Below, piece by piece: positions 1-8,594 of a stretch of 64,000 nucleotides of DNA. Each line of letters opens with the position of its first letter. The first letter of the stretch is position 1. The notes under the pieces are model-generated. The model saw nothing but the letters and a program-made list of their open reading frames with translations. It was not told where the DNA came from and ran no database searches. The translations under genes and the position numbers were made by a program. Where the stretch lies: NCBI GenBank assembly GCA_900316305.1, contig ONCM01000020.1, positions 1 through 64,000 on the forward strand, written 5' to 3'. Source of the stretch: an uncultured Bacteroidales bacterium. Its GTDB lineage: Bacteria > Bacteroidota > Bacteroidia > Bacteroidales > WCHB1-69.

Positions 1-372
1 CTCGTTGACCTTCTCCCGCCGCTCCGACTTGCTGAGGCCGAGGTAGCGCAACGGCAGCTCCACGTTCTCGAAGACGTTCATGTCGTCGATGAGGTTGAAA
101 CTCTGGAACACGAAGCCGATGACCCCGCGCCGCAGCTTCAACCTATCACGCTCTTTCAGTCCGCTCACGTCGCGGCCGTCAAGGAAATAGTGGCCCGAGT
201 CGGGGGTATTGAGGAGTCCGAGGATATTGAGCAAGGTGGTCTTGCCGCATCCGGAAGGGCCCATGATGGCTATGAATTCGCCCTTCCGGACTTCCATATT
301 TACTTGCTGTAGCGCTTTCGTCTCCACTGTTTCGGATCGGAAGCTTTTGCTGATGTTTTCGAGTTTTATCAT
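1..372 (-). CDS. ABC transporter ATP-binding protein (LolD/MacB type), partial
   Basis: The first 124 residues are visible and the rest runs off the left edge. The Walker A motif GPSGCGKT is at residues 38-45, and a Q-loop (GFVFQSFNLI) is at about residues 86-95. The sequence around them (MGPSGCGKTTLLNILGLL and NVELPLRY) is the pattern of the LolD/MacB/FtsE group. These cytoplasmic ATPases power lipoprotein release, macrolide efflux or cell-division transporters, usually with a four-TM FtsX-like permease encoded nearby. The ATG at 370-372 is the only sensible start. No permease gene is visible, so the exact substrate cannot be assigned. The signature (LSGGQ) and Walker B motifs lie outside the window. 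Confidence 0.9.
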   Translation of the reverse strand, partial: MIKLENISKSFRSETVETKALQQVNMEVRKGEFIAIMGPSGCGKTTLLNILGLLNTPDSGHYFLDGRDVSGLKERDRLKLRRGVIGFVFQSFNLIDDMNVFENVELPLRYLGLSKSERREKVNE

Positions 373-398
373 TGTTCTGATGTTATTCGTTCTGGATG

Positions 399-452
399 TC
401 CCAGGGCTCACTACGTTCACCCTGGATTGACACGTGTCGGGCCTGCAGCCCT
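399..452. repeat. REP-like double hairpin, CCCAGGG/GGGCTGCAGCCC family, copy S1
   Basis: A first stem is formed by CCCAGGG and CACCCTGG around a short variable loop. A second stem is formed by GTCGGGC and GCAGCCCT, joined by TTGACACGT. The same layout recurs at 459-519 and 61139-61200, and reversed at 52089-52145, so it is a dispersed family. Confidence 0.7.
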
Positions 453-458
453 CTTGGT

Positions 459-519
459 ATCCTAGGGCTCGCTATCGCTCACTCTAGGTTGACATAGGTC
501 GGGCTTTCAGCCCTTTTTG
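459..519. repeat. REP-like double hairpin, copy S2
   Basis: CCTAGGGCTC pairs with the later CTCTAGG. After the linker TTGACATAGG, GGGCTTTCAGCCC forms the second stem and is followed by a T run. It sits head-to-tail with copy S1. The T run means that a plus-strand transcript could terminate here. Confidence 0.7.
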
Positions 520-560
520 GAATAATGTTCAATATAATATTGCTTTTTCGTTTCAACAGC

Positions 561-597
561 CAACTACTAACTACTAACTGCTAACTACTAACTTCTA
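561..597. repeat. Heptamer array A (CTAACTA/CTAACTG)
   Basis: About five direct 7-bp units of the form ctaacta or ctaactg. This is the same word, in the same orientation, as the right-hand arms of the four-helix-bundle cassettes at 57239 and 58849, but here only one arm is present. Confidence 0.8.
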
Positions 598-606
598 AAA
601 CCGTGC

Positions 607-614
607 CAAAAATA
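607..614 (-). promoter_or_regulatory. Candidate -7 box upstream of the ABC ATPase
   Basis: The minus strand reads TATTTTTG, matching the Bacteroidota TAnnTTTG box. No TTG lies at the ideal 19-21 base spacing. If used, the leader would be about 230 nt and would contain both REP-like elements. Confidence 0.3.
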
Positions 615-767
615 TACAAAACTGATTATCAATTGGTTGCAAACAATCCAACTTCTATTAGTCGTCAAATTTTCGGACATCAGTGTATAAAAAATGGACA
701 ATCCGATGTAACAAATCGCTAAATATCAATACTTATTAACAACAAAAGGTTTGATTTGCAAAAAGTA

Positions 768-775
768 TATTTTTG
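768..775 (+). promoter_or_regulatory. Candidate -7 box upstream of the 817 gene remnant and M16 peptidase
   Basis: TATTTTTG on the plus strand lies 41 bases before the ATG at 817. TTTG at 750-753 is upstream, but at 14 bases the spacing is short. Only 15 bp separate the remnant from the M16 gene, so this may be the promoter for both. Confidence 0.4.
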
Positions 776-816
776 CGGGTTAATATAAATATTGTAAACT
801 AATCACTCATACGGTT

Positions 817-1183
817 ATGAAAAAGATTATTACCATATTACTTAACACTATTGTCCTATTCGGTTTTGCAGCTCCGACGGATACGGTTCCGACGCTGTTG
901 CCGCGGCGACCAAGCCTCCTTCGACGTGCATTTCCTGAGCACAGCAGTGCCCGCGTATGCACGAAAGAGCGCCCACATCTATCCGAATCCGGTCAATCAC
1001 GAGCTGCACCTTTCCTTGGAAGATGTACAGCGTGTGGAGATTTATGACCAATTGGGAAAGATGATCCTCTCCGAGACCAACCCCCATTCAACGATTAGCG
1101 TATCTTCCCTCCCGCAAGGGATATATATCGTGAAAATTTCCACGGAAAATGAGTGTTATACCGAAAAATTCATCAAACAATAA
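817..1183 (+). pseudogene. Frameshifted remnant of a T9SS-secreted protein
   Basis: A start with a clear signal peptide (MKKIITILLNTIVLFGFAA) opens at 817. A complete T9SS type A sorting domain lies in a different frame, from about 930 to the stop at 1183. It has the usual landmarks: YPNPVNHELHLS, then VEIYDQLGKMIL, then LPQGIYIVKI, then a basic end (EKFIKQ). In between, sense can be made only by changing frame, and a third frame looks protein-like around 870-925. A deletion of the passenger domain with frameshifts is the simplest reading. A sequencing error is the alternative. The remnant ends 15 bp before the M16 peptidase and may still carry the promoter of that gene. Confidence 0.6.
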
Positions 1184-1198
1184 TACATTTTAAGCATT

Positions 1199-4108
1199 AT
1201 GAAACGTAACATTTTGACAACTCTGCTGCTGGCGGTCTGCTGTCTCCTGACCTTCAGCTCCTTTGCGCAGAATTACCACAAGGAGACCTATCAGAATGAC
1301 CCGATGAACGTCATCCACTACACGCTGGATAACGGTCTGCAGGTCTTCATGTCTGTGAACAAGGATGTTCCGCGCATCCAAACCTACATTGCGGTGCGCG
1401 TGGGCAGCAAGAACGACCCCTCCGAATCCACAGGTCTCTCCCACTATCTGGAGCACCTGATGTTCAAGGGCACGAACCATTTTGGTACGTTAGACTGGGC
1501 CAAGGAACAGGAGCAGCTCAAGAAGATCGAGGCACTGTACGAGGTCTATAACCACACCACCGACCCCGCCCAACGCAAGGCCATCTACCATCAAATCGAC
1601 TCCGTTTCCTACGAGGCTTCCAAGTACGCCATCCCGAACGAGTACGACAAGATGATGTCGATGATCGGTGCACAGGGCACCAACGCCTTCACCTCCAACG
1701 ACATGACCGTCTATCAGGAGGATATCCCGAGCAACGAGCTGGAACGCTGGCTGATGATTGAAGGCGAACGTTTCGCCAACCCCGTCTTCCGTCTCTTCCA
1801 CACCGAGTTGGAAGCCGTGTATGAGGAAAAGAACATGAATATGGCCAACGACAGCCGTACCGCTTACGAAAAGCTGAACGAGGCCCTGTTCCCGAACCAT
1901 CCTTACGGCACGCAGACCACCATCGGCACCATCGAACACCTGAAGAACCCCTCCCTCACCAACATCAACAAGCACTTCGATACCTACTATGTGCCCAACA
2001 ACTATTGTATCGCCATGGCTGGAGACTTCGATCCCGAACAAGCTATCAAGCTGATTGACAAATACTTTGGAAAAATCCAACCGAAATACATCCCTGATTT
2101 CACCTACGTGCATGAGAAACCCATCCGCGAGGTGAAAGTCGTAGAAGTTTACGGTTTGGAACCCGAAAACGTACAGATCGGCTACCGCATCGAGTCCGGT
2201 ACCGGTTCCCGCGATGTGCTCCTTGCCGAAATGGTTGACGCAGTGCTGATGAACGGTTCCTGCGGTATCATCGACGAGAACATCAACCAGAAACAGCTGG
2301 CGATGTCCGCATCTTCCAACGTGAGCGACCTGAACGACTACGCCTACTTCCGTCTCTTCGGCAGACCGAAAGAGGGACAGACTCTGGAACAGCTGAAAGA
2401 CCTTCTGCTGCAACAAATCGAGATTCTGAAATCCGGCAACTGGGATGCAGACCTGCTCACCGCCGCCATCAACAACCGCAAGCTGCGTGATATGACCTCC
2501 CTCGAAAGCAACACGAACCGCGCCATGGCGATGGCTTTCGCCTACCTCTCCCACCAGAGCTGGCAGGATGTCATCAACGAGACCGAGAACATGAGCTTGG
2601 TGACCAAAGAGGACGTGGTCGATTTTGCAAGACGTATCTTCAAGAACAACAACTATGTAATCGTCTATAAACGTCAAGGCGAACAACGCAACGTGCAGAA
2701 AGTCGATAAGCCCGAAATCACCCCCGTGGTCATGAACCGCGACGTGGAGAGCGCCTTCCTGAAAGAGGTCAAGAATATGAAGGTGAGCCCTATCGAGCCC
2801 GTTTTCGTGGATTTCAACAAGGACATGCAGAAGGGCAAAGCCAACGGCAACGAGATTCTCTACGTGAAGAACACCGACAATGGTCGCTTCTCCCTGGTTT
2901 ATCGTTACAACTACGGCAGATTGTATGACAAGAAAGCCGGTATCACCAACGATTTCCTCGATCAACTGGAGAGCGAAAACCGCACCCTCAGCCAGATCAG
3001 CCGCCAGATGTATGACCTCGCCTGCGACTACACCATCAGCTTCGGAGACAAATACGCCAACGTCTATATCTCCGGTTTGAGCGAGAACATGGAAAAAGCC
3101 ATGGCTATCGTGGAAGACATCCTCAACAACCCGAAAATCTCCGAGGAATCCGTCCAAAACTCCATCGCCGACGTGCTGAAATCCCGTGTCGATGCCAAAT
3201 CCCGTCAGAATACCATCTTCCAGAAAATGCTGAGCTATGCCTCCTACGGCAAGGACAACATCCGCAAACTCTTCGTGACCAACGAGGAGGTGCAGAAGAT
3301 CAAAGCCCAGGATGTCATCAACCAAATCAAGACCATGACCTCCCAGCCGCAACGCATCCTCTATTACGGTGACCTGAGTCTCGACGAGCTGCAGAAAGTG
3401 ATCACCGACAAGCACAGCGTGCACCCGGCTAAGAAACCCGTCAAGATGGGTCCTGACTACGACCGTTTGCCCACGAAAGAGAACAAGGTCTATTTCGCAC
3501 ACTATGATGCCAAGCAGTCTCTGTGTCGCCAGCTCTCTACCTCCATTCCTGCCAACTGGGCGTTGGATCCGCAAATTGAGCTGTACAACGAATACTTCGG
3601 CGGAAGCATGAATTCCATCGTCTTCCAGGAAATCCGCGAAAAACGTTCCTTAGCTTACTCCGCAGCTGCCTACTATGTGGAACCTTCCGAAAAGGGCCGC
3701 TACAACTTCAACATGACCCACATCGGTACGCAGAACGACAAGCTGCTGGATGCCATGGAGGCCTTCACCGACCTGTTGGACAACATGCCGGTCTCCGAGC
3801 TGAACTTCGACCTTGCCAAGACTTCCCTCATCGCTCAATACCGCACCGACCGCACCCGCAAGATGAGCATCATCTACTACTATCTCAACTGCGAGGAGAA
3901 GGGTCTGAAAGCCCCGCTTGACAGAACCAACTACAACTCCATCCAGAAGCTGACCCTCAACGATGTAGTGAACTTCAACAAGAGTTACATCAAGGATCAA
4001 AAGAGAGTGGTGGTGGTGTTAGGCAACGAAAACGAAGTCGATCTGAAGGGCATGGAGAAGTACGGTAAAGTGACGACGTTATCGTTAGAAGAGATTTTCG
4101 GATATTAA
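1199..4108 (+). CDS. M16 family zinc metallopeptidase, secreted/periplasmic
   Basis: This 969-residue protein has a signal peptide of about 23 residues ending in SSFAQ. It has the inverted zinc motif HYLEH at residues 82-86 and the downstream glutamate region EAVYEEKNMN at about residues 204-213. The length fits two M16 modules: an active N-terminal pair of domains and an inactive C-terminal pair with the REKRSLAYSA region typical of the R/Y substrate-binding segment. The family degrades peptides in a closed chamber. Bacteroidota homologues are exported. The gene is convergent with the ribosomal operon and shares a bidirectional terminator at 4211-4240. The substrate is unknown. Confidence 0.93.
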   Translation: MKRNILTTLLLAVCCLLTFSSFAQNYHKETYQNDPMNVIHYTLDNGLQVFMSVNKDVPRIQTYIAVRVGSKNDPSESTGLSHYLEHLMFKGTNHFGTLDWAKEQEQLKKIEALYEVYNHTTDPAQRKAIYHQIDSVSYEASKYAIPNEYDKMMSMIGAQGTNAFTSNDMTVYQEDIPSNELERWLMIEGERFANPVFRLFHTELEAVYEEKNMNMANDSRTAYEKLNEALFPNHPYGTQTTIGTIEHLKNPSLTNINKHFDTYYVPNNYCIAMAGDFDPEQAIKLIDKYFGKIQPKYIPDFTYVHEKPIREVKVVEVYGLEPENVQIGYRIESGTGSRDVLLAEMVDAVLMNGSCGIIDENINQKQLAMSASSNVSDLNDYAYFRLFGRPKEGQTLEQLKDLLLQQIEILKSGNWDADLLTAAINNRKLRDMTSLESNTNRAMAMAFAYLSHQSWQDVINETENMSLVTKEDVVDFARRIFKNNNYVIVYKRQGEQRNVQKVDKPEITPVVMNRDVESAFLKEVKNMKVSPIEPVFVDFNKDMQKGKANGNEILYVKNTDNGRFSLVYRYNYGRLYDKKAGITNDFLDQLESENRTLSQISRQMYDLACDYTISFGDKYANVYISGLSENMEKAMAIVEDILNNPKISEESVQNSIADVLKSRVDAKSRQNTIFQKMLSYASYGKDNIRKLFVTNEEVQKIKAQDVINQIKTMTSQPQRILYYGDLSLDELQKVITDKHSVHPAKKPVKMGPDYDRLPTKENKVYFAHYDAKQSLCRQLSTSIPANWALDPQIELYNEYFGGSMNSIVFQEIREKRSLAYSAAAYYVEPSEKGRYNFNMTHIGTQNDKLLDAMEAFTDLLDNMPVSELNFDLAKTSLIAQYRTDRTRKMSIIYYYLNCEEKGLKAPLDRTNYNSIQKLTLNDVVNFNKSYIKDQKRVVVVLGNENEVDLKGMEKYGKVTTLSLEEIFGY

Positions 4109-4121
4109 TCCGTTGATGCCG

Positions 4122-4155
4122 TTTGTAGAGACGCAATGCATTGCGTCTCTACAAA
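4122..4155. repeat. TGTAGAGACG palindrome, copy R1
   Basis: A perfect 34-bp palindrome with outer arms TTTGTAGAGACG and CGTCTCTACAAA and inner CAATGCATTG. Three relatives occur at 50848, 52196 and 62780 with the same outer arms and different inner sequences. It lies just after the M16 stop codon and could act as a 3' hairpin. Confidence 0.85.
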
Positions 4156-4210
4156 ATGGCAATTTCGACATGTCGGGAAACAAGAATAAAACACCAAAAC
4201 TATACATACA

Positions 4211-4240
4211 AAAAAACGGCACCTTTTCGGGTGCCGTTTT
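4211..4240. terminator. Bidirectional intrinsic terminator between M16 gene and rplQ
   Basis: CGGCACC at 4217-4223 pairs with GGTGCCG at 4230-4236 around a six-base loop. An A run lies on the left and a T run on the right, so transcripts from either side end in U. It lies between the convergent M16 peptidase gene and the last gene of the ribosomal operon. Confidence 0.85.
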
Positions 4241-4265
4241 AGTTTTAACAATAATCCGTAAGGGA

Positions 4266-4757
4266 TTACTCAGCTGCGGGAGCTTCAACTTCTGCAGCGG
4301 GAGCTTCGTTCACCACGTTCTCAGCGGGAGCGGCAGCTTTCTTGCTGCTGCGACGCGTGCGGGTGGATTTCTTCTTAGATTTCTCAACTGTGTAGGTTTC
4401 GTTGAAATCTACAAACTCGATGATGCACATCTCGGCGTTATCACCTTTACGGAAGCCGGTCTTGAGGATACGGGTGTAACCGCCAGGACGCTCGGCAATC
4501 TTCGGGGAAATCTCTCTGAACAACTCCGTGACAGCGTACTTATTCTGCAGCTCGGCGAAGACCATACGACGGGAGTGGGTCGTGTCGTTCTTGGAACGGG
4601 TCACGATGGGTTCCACGTACATTCTCAACGCTTTAGCTTTAGCCAAGGTGGTGCTGATTCTTTTATGCATAATCAGAGAGGTTGCCATATTGGACAACAT
4701 GGCCTTTCTGTGGGCATCTGTTCTACCTAAATGGTTAATTTTTTTAGCGTGTCTCAT
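4266..4757 (-). CDS. rplQ: 50S ribosomal protein L17
   Basis: Opens with [20 protein letters not shown], the L17 signature, followed by [14 protein letters not shown]. At 163 residues it is longer than the roughly 120-residue core. The extra C-terminal tail is basic at first ([17 protein letters not shown]) and then Ala/Glu-rich, a tail common in Bacteroidota L17. It is the last gene of the operon, 2 bp after rpoA, and is followed by the terminator at 4211-4240. Confidence 0.97.
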   Translation of the reverse strand: MRHAKKINHLGRTDAHRKAMLSNMATSLIMHKRISTTLAKAKALRMYVEPIVTRSKNDTTHSRRMVFAELQNKYAVTELFREISPKIAERPGGYTRILKTGFRKGDNAEMCIIEFVDFNETYTVEKSKKKSTRTRRSSKKAAAPAENVVNEAPAAEVEAPAAE

Positions 4758-4759
4758 TT

Positions 4760-5755
4760 CTATTCGTTATCTATATTATACTTTTCTACATTCATACCAA
4801 ACTCCAAACCTTTGTTGTGCACCAGCTCTTCCAATTCGGCGAGGGATTTCTTACCAAAGTTACGGAATTTGAGCAAATCGGCTTTGTGGAAGGCCACCAA
4901 ATCACCCAAAGTCTCCAGCTCAGCGGATTTCAGACAGTTGAGCGCTCTCACAGACAGATCCATGTCAATCAACTTGGCTTGGAGGATCTGACGGATGTTC
5001 TTCTCGCTGTCCTGCATCACTTCAGGGCTGTCGGGCGCCTCTTGAGCCTCCAAGGAGATGTTCTCGTCGGAGAGAAGGGCGAAGTGTTGGATGAGAATCT
5101 TCGCAGCTTCCTGGATGGCGTCCTTCGGATGGATAGAACCGTCGGTTTCCACTTCGATGATCAGTTTCTCGAAGTCGGTCTTCTGCTCGACACGGTAGGG
5201 TTCGATCGTGTATTTGACGTTACGGATCGGCGTGTGCGTCGAATCCACAGCAATCACATCGATGCCGTCGTGCAGCTGGCGGTTGTCCTCAACGGGCACG
5301 TAGCCGCGACCCTTGTCGATGGTGATCTCCATGTTCAGGCGAACGTTGGGTTCCATGCGGCAAATCAACAAATCCGGATTGAGCACCTGAAAATAGTTGA
5401 GATAGCGGTTGATATCTCCGGCGGTGAAGGTCTCCTGACCACTGATGACGATAGACACCTTTTCAGACGTGTAACCGTCAACTTTGTTCTTGAGGCGCAC
5501 CTGTTTGAGGTTGAGCACGATGTCGAGCACATCCTCCATCACGCCAGGAATGGATGAGAACTCCTGCGAAACGCCTTCTATTTTCACAGAGGTGATGGCA
5601 TAGCCTTCCAATGACGAGAGCAACACACGGCGGAGAGCGTTACCGACGGTGACGCCAAAGCCTTGTTGCAGCGGACGAAATTCAAATATGCCGTGAAAAT
5701 CGTCGGCCTCGTTCATGATGACCTTATCGGGTTTTTGAAATGTTAAAATTGCCAT
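4760..5755 (-). CDS. rpoA: DNA-directed RNA polymerase subunit alpha
   Basis: 331 residues, the normal length. The N-terminal dimerisation domain (about residues 1-230) includes [21 protein letters not shown] short linker leads to the C-terminal helix-hairpin-helix domain (about 255-320; [20 protein letters not shown] and [15 protein letters not shown]), which contacts upstream promoter DNA and activators. It lies between rpsD and rplQ, as in most bacteria. The 89-bp gap to rpsD carries a heptamer array that must be co-transcribed. Confidence 0.98.
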   Translation of the reverse strand: MAILTFQKPDKVIMNEADDFHGIFEFRPLQQGFGVTVGNALRRVLLSSLEGYAITSVKIEGVSQEFSSIPGVMEDVLDIVLNLKQVRLKNKVDGYTSEKVSIVISGQETFTAGDINRYLNYFQVLNPDLLICRMEPNVRLNMEITIDKGRGYVPVEDNRQLHDGIDVIAVDSTHTPIRNVKYTIEPYRVEQKTDFEKLIIEVETDGSIHPKDAIQEAAKILIQHFALLSDENISLEAQEAPDSPEVMQDSEKNIRQILQAKLIDMDLSVRALNCLKSAELETLGDLVAFHKADLLKFRNFGKKSLAELEELVHNKGLEFGMNVEKYNIDNE

Positions 5756-5783
5756 ATTTGCTTGTTTTTATTATCTGTTATTT

Positions 5784-5846
5784 GGCTATTGGCTGTTAGC
5801 TATTAGCAGTTGGCTAAAAGCTAATAGCTAAAGGCTAAAAGCTATT
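5784..5846. repeat. Heptamer array B inside the ribosomal operon
   Basis: Nine consecutive 7-bp units: ggctatt, ggctgtt, agctatt, agcagtt, ggctaaa, agctaat, agctaaa, ggctaaa, agctatt. The units vary but the 7-bp phase is kept throughout. The array runs into the rpsD stop codon (5845-5847) and fills most of the spacer before rpoA. Confidence 0.85.
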
Positions 5847-6450
5847 ATTTGGAGTACAACTCGACGATGGCCTGCTCGTTGATAGTCTCCGGGATTTCCT
5901 CTCTCTGAGGATATTGCATGAACTTACCAACCTTCATGTTGCCATCCCATTCGAGCCATGCGTAATTCATCGCCTTGCCGCTCAGGGAGTCTTCAATCAC
6001 TTCCAAAGATTTGGAACGCTCACGAACTTCCACGATGTCACCGGGTTTCAGCAACATAGAGGGGATGTTGCAGATAACACCATTGACGGTGATGTGACGG
6101 TGAGAGACGAGCTGACGGGCAGCATTACGGGTACGGGCGATACCGAGACGGAACACCACGTTGTCGAGACGAGACTCGATGAGTTGCATCAAGTTCTGAC
6201 CGGTGATACCTTTCATGCGGGAAGCCTGTTGGAACAGTTTACGGAACTGACGCTCCAGAATACCGTAGGTGTATTTCGCTTTCTGCTTCTCCTGCAACTG
6301 CATACCATACTCAGACAGTTTCGTACGTCTGCGAGATTGACCGTGCTGACCCGGAGCATAGTTCTTTCTCTCGAAATATTTGTCGGGACCGTAGATGGGT
6401 TCCTTGAATTTTCTTGCGATTTTCGTTTTGGGTCCTGTATATCTTGCCAT
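5845..6450 (-). CDS. rpsD: 30S ribosomal protein S4
   Basis: 201 residues, starting [20 protein letters not shown]. An S4 RNA-binding domain at about residues 94-155 includes [20 protein letters not shown]. The N-terminal part lacks the zinc-binding cysteine cluster found in some S4 proteins. S4 nucleates 30S assembly and in many bacteria represses its own operon. The gene sits in the conserved order rpsM-rpsK-rpsD-rpoA. Confidence 0.98.
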   Translation of the reverse strand: MARYTGPKTKIARKFKEPIYGPDKYFERKNYAPGQHGQSRRRTKLSEYGMQLQEKQKAKYTYGILERQFRKLFQQASRMKGITGQNLMQLIESRLDNVVFRLGIARTRNAARQLVSHRHITVNGVICNIPSMLLKPGDIVEVRERSKSLEVIEDSLSGKAMNYAWLEWDGNMKVGKFMQYPQREEIPETINEQAIVELYSK

Positions 6451-6483
6451 ATTCTATGTTTTTTCTTTGATGAACAATAATAA

Positions 6484-6873
6484 TTATACTCTTCTGTGTT
6501 TAGGAGGACGGCAGCCATTGTGAGGCAGCGGAGTGACATCCGTGATCTCTTCCACGATGATACCCGTGGTGTTGATGGAGCGGATAGCGGACTCACGGCC
6601 TTGTCCCGGACCCTTAACATACACTTTCACTCTGCGAAGACCCAGATCGTAGGCCACCTTCGCACAATCTTGAGCCACCATTTGGGCTGCGTAGGGAGTG
6701 TTTTTCTTAGAACCTCTGTAACCCATCTTACCAGCGGAAGACCAGGAAATCACCTGACCGTCGTTGTTGGTGAGGGAAACGATAACGTTATTGAAGGAAG
6801 CATAGATAAACGCCTTACCTTGAGCCTCGATTCTAACAACTCTCTTCTTCGTTGATTTTGTATTTTTTGCCAT
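6484..6873 (-). CDS. rpsK: 30S ribosomal protein S11
   Basis: 129 residues of the usual length. It includes [19 protein letters not shown] and the conserved end [19 protein letters not shown]11 is part of the 30S platform. It lies 33 bp before rpsD and 32 bp after rpsM in the operon. Confidence 0.98.
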   Translation of the reverse strand: MAKNTKSTKKRVVRIEAQGKAFIYASFNNVIVSLTNNDGQVISWSSAGKMGYRGSKKNTPYAAQMVAQDCAKVAYDLGLRRVKVYVKGPGQGRESAIRSINTTGIIVEEITDVTPLPHNGCRPPKHRRV

Positions 6874-6905
6874 ACTGATAATTTTCTTCTATCCGTGATT
6901 AATTA

Positions 6906-7280
6906 CTACTTGGTCGCTTTCTTCTTGTTTGCGACAGTTTTCTTGCGGCCCTTACGCGTACGTGCGTTGTTCTTGGTGCTCTGACCGCGCACCGGTAAAC
7001 CCAAACGGTGACGAATACCTCTATAGCAACCGATATCCATCAAACGTTTGATGTTCATCTGCTCTTCGGATCTGAGCGGACCTTCCACTTTCAACTCATT
7101 CACTAATCCACGAATCAATGCCAACTCATCGTCATTCCATTCATTTACCTTTTTGTCCCAGCTGATGCCGGCTTTGGTCAGGATCTTTTGGGCAGTGCTT
7201 CTGCCGATACCATAGATGTAGGTCAAGCCGATTTCACCGTGTTTGTTTTTAGGTAAATCAATACCTGCAATTCTTGCCAT
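6906..7280 (-). CDS. rpsM: 30S ribosomal protein S13
   Basis: 124 residues, starting [19 protein letters not shown]. The helix-hairpin-helix region [12 protein letters not shown] and the C-terminal [17 protein letters not shown] are conserved. S13 lies in the 30S head and contacts the 50S subunit and P-site tRNA. The extended lysine-rich tail is typical. Confidence 0.98.
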   Translation of the reverse strand: MARIAGIDLPKNKHGEIGLTYIYGIGRSTAQKILTKAGISWDKKVNEWNDDELALIRGLVNELKVEGPLRSEEQMNIKRLMDIGCYRGIRHRLGLPVRGQSTKNNARTRKGRKKTVANKKKATK

Positions 7281-7326
7281 ATTACTTTAATGTTTTTTTT
7301 ATGATGATTAATTATTAATTTCCCTA

Positions 7327-7443
7327 TTAACCCTGACGTTGTTTGAATTTCGGGTTCTTTTTGTTTATCACATACACCACACCATGGCGTCTCACCACGA
7401 TGCAATCTTCGGATCTTTTTTTGACTGATGCTCTAACTTTCAT
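7327..7443 (-). CDS. rpmJ: 50S ribosomal protein L36
   Basis: A 38-residue protein read directly from the minus strand, starting [20 protein letters not shown] and ending [10 protein letters not shown]. The zinc-binding positions of the C+ form are partly lost: a Cys at residue 14 and a His at residue 20 remain, but the first Cys pair is replaced (SVKKRSEDC). This matches the Bacteroidota L36. The gene lies between infA and rpsM, its normal place. Confidence 0.95.
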   Translation of the reverse strand: MKVRASVKKRSEDCIVVRRHGVVYVINKKNPKFKQRQG

Positions 7444-7485
7444 TTTATTCTATTTTTTTATTATTAATATTCTCAATTGTTTCAG

Positions 7486-7537
7486 GTTTCAAGTTTCAAG
7501 TTTCAAGTTCTAACCGTGTAACCGTATAACCGTGTAA
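7486..7537. repeat. Tandem array C: four 7-mers then three 8-mers
   Basis: Three units of gtttcaa and one gttctaa, followed by ccgtgtaa, ccgtataa, ccgtgtaa. The period changes from 7 to 8 within one array. It ends two bases before the infA stop codon and lies between infA and rpmJ, inside the transcribed operon. Confidence 0.85.
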
Positions 7538-7538
7538 C

Positions 7539-7760
7539 CTAATTCTTATGCCGATACGTGATTCGACCTTTGGTCAGATCGTAGGGGGACATTGCCACCT
7601 GGACTCTGTCGCCGGGGATGATTTTGATGTAATGCATACGCATCTTCCCGGACAGATGGGCCAGGATCTCATGACCACTTTCCAGACGCACGCGGTATTG
7701 ACCGTTACCCAAGGCTTCGATCACTTCTCCGTCAATATCAACTGCTGATTGTTTTGCCAT
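7539..7760 (-). CDS. infA: Translation initiation factor IF-1
   Basis: 73 residues forming a single S1-like OB fold, from [20 protein letters not shown] to [11 protein letters not shown]-1 binds the 30S A site during initiation. It lies between map and rpmJ as expected, 12 bp after map. Confidence 0.98.
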   Translation of the reverse strand: MAKQSAVDIDGEVIEALGNGQYRVRLESGHEILAHLSGKMRMHYIKIIPGDRVQVAMSPYDLTKGRITYRHKN

Positions 7761-7772
7761 ATCTCTTTATTT

Positions 7773-8570
7773 TTAATACAATTCTTCTGTTCCAATCACT
7801 TCAGCCAACGGCTTGTAGGAGGAGATGACCTCGGTGCCGTTTTCGGTGATAATCAACTGATGTTCGAAGTGTGCCGAAGGTTTGCCGTCGCGCGTGCGAA
7901 TGGTCCAACCGTCGTTTTCGATCACAATCTTATGACTGCCGAGATTGATCATCGGTTCGATGCAGATGCACATGCCCGGGGCAATCTTCATGCCGGAACC
8001 CTTGACCCCGTAGTTCGGGATATCGGGTTTCTCGTGCATGTCCTTGCCGATACCGTGACCGCACAGTTCACGGACAACGCCGTAGTGGAACTGGCTGACG
8101 TACTGCTCGACGCAATGGCCGATGTCACCAATGGTGTTGCCGGCCTTAGCCACCTCAATGGCCTTCATCAACGACTCCTTGGTACGTTGCAGGAGCTGAC
8201 GGGTTGCGGGCGCCACCTCGCCCACCTCGAAGGTGTAGCAGAAGTCGCCGTGATAACCGTCGAGCAGCGCACCGCAGTCCACGGAGATGATGTCTCCGTC
8301 GCGCAGGTACTGACCCGGTTTCGGGATGCCGTGCACCACGACATCGTTGACCGAGAGGCAGAGAGCGGCCGGATAGCCTTCATAGCCCTTGAAGGAGGGA
8401 ACCGCATGGTGGTCGCGAATGCACTGTTCACCGACCTGATCGAGGTAGGTGAGCGGCACACCGGGCTTGATGCACTTGGCGACTTCCGCCAAGGTCACCG
8501 CCACCACGTTGGCGCTTTCCTTCAACTTCGCGAACTCAGCTTCCGACTTATATTTCACTCTTCTGAACAT
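7773..8570 (-). CDS. map: Methionine aminopeptidase, type I
   Basis: 265 residues. The M24 metal ligands are recognisable: the Asp of VDCGALLDGYHGDF and its second Asp, the His of GHGIGKDMHE, the Glu of CIEPMIN, and the Glu of HFEHQLIITENG. The enzyme removes initiator methionine from nascent chains in the cytoplasm. It lies in the secY-map-infA order found in many bacteria, 24 bp after secY. Confidence 0.97.
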   Translation of the reverse strand: MFRRVKYKSEAEFAKLKESANVVAVTLAEVAKCIKPGVPLTYLDQVGEQCIRDHHAVPSFKGYEGYPAALCLSVNDVVVHGIPKPGQYLRDGDIISVDCGALLDGYHGDFCYTFEVGEVAPATRQLLQRTKESLMKAIEVAKAGNTIGDIGHCVEQYVSQFHYGVVRELCGHGIGKDMHEKPDIPNYGVKGSGMKIAPGMCICIEPMINLGSHKIVIENDGWTIRTRDGKPSAHFEHQLIITENGTEVISSYKPLAEVIGTEELY

Positions 8571-8594
8571 CTCTTCTCAGTCTTTCCGTTTCGA

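Larger units (their letters stand above)
373..816. other. Repeat-rich intergenic region
   Basis: No gene is visible. The stretch holds two tandem REP-like double-hairpin elements (399-519), a heptamer array (561-597), and about 160 bp of AT-rich sequence with outward-facing promoter-like boxes. One is a minus-strand TATTTTTG at 607-614, towards the ABC ATPase. The other is a plus-strand TATTTTTG at 768-775, towards the gene remnant. Confidence 0.6.

Noticed and set aside
4113..4730. A 205-codon plus-strand ORF opposite rplQ
   Set aside because: It starts beyond the M16 stop, crosses the terminator, and is antisense to rplQ.
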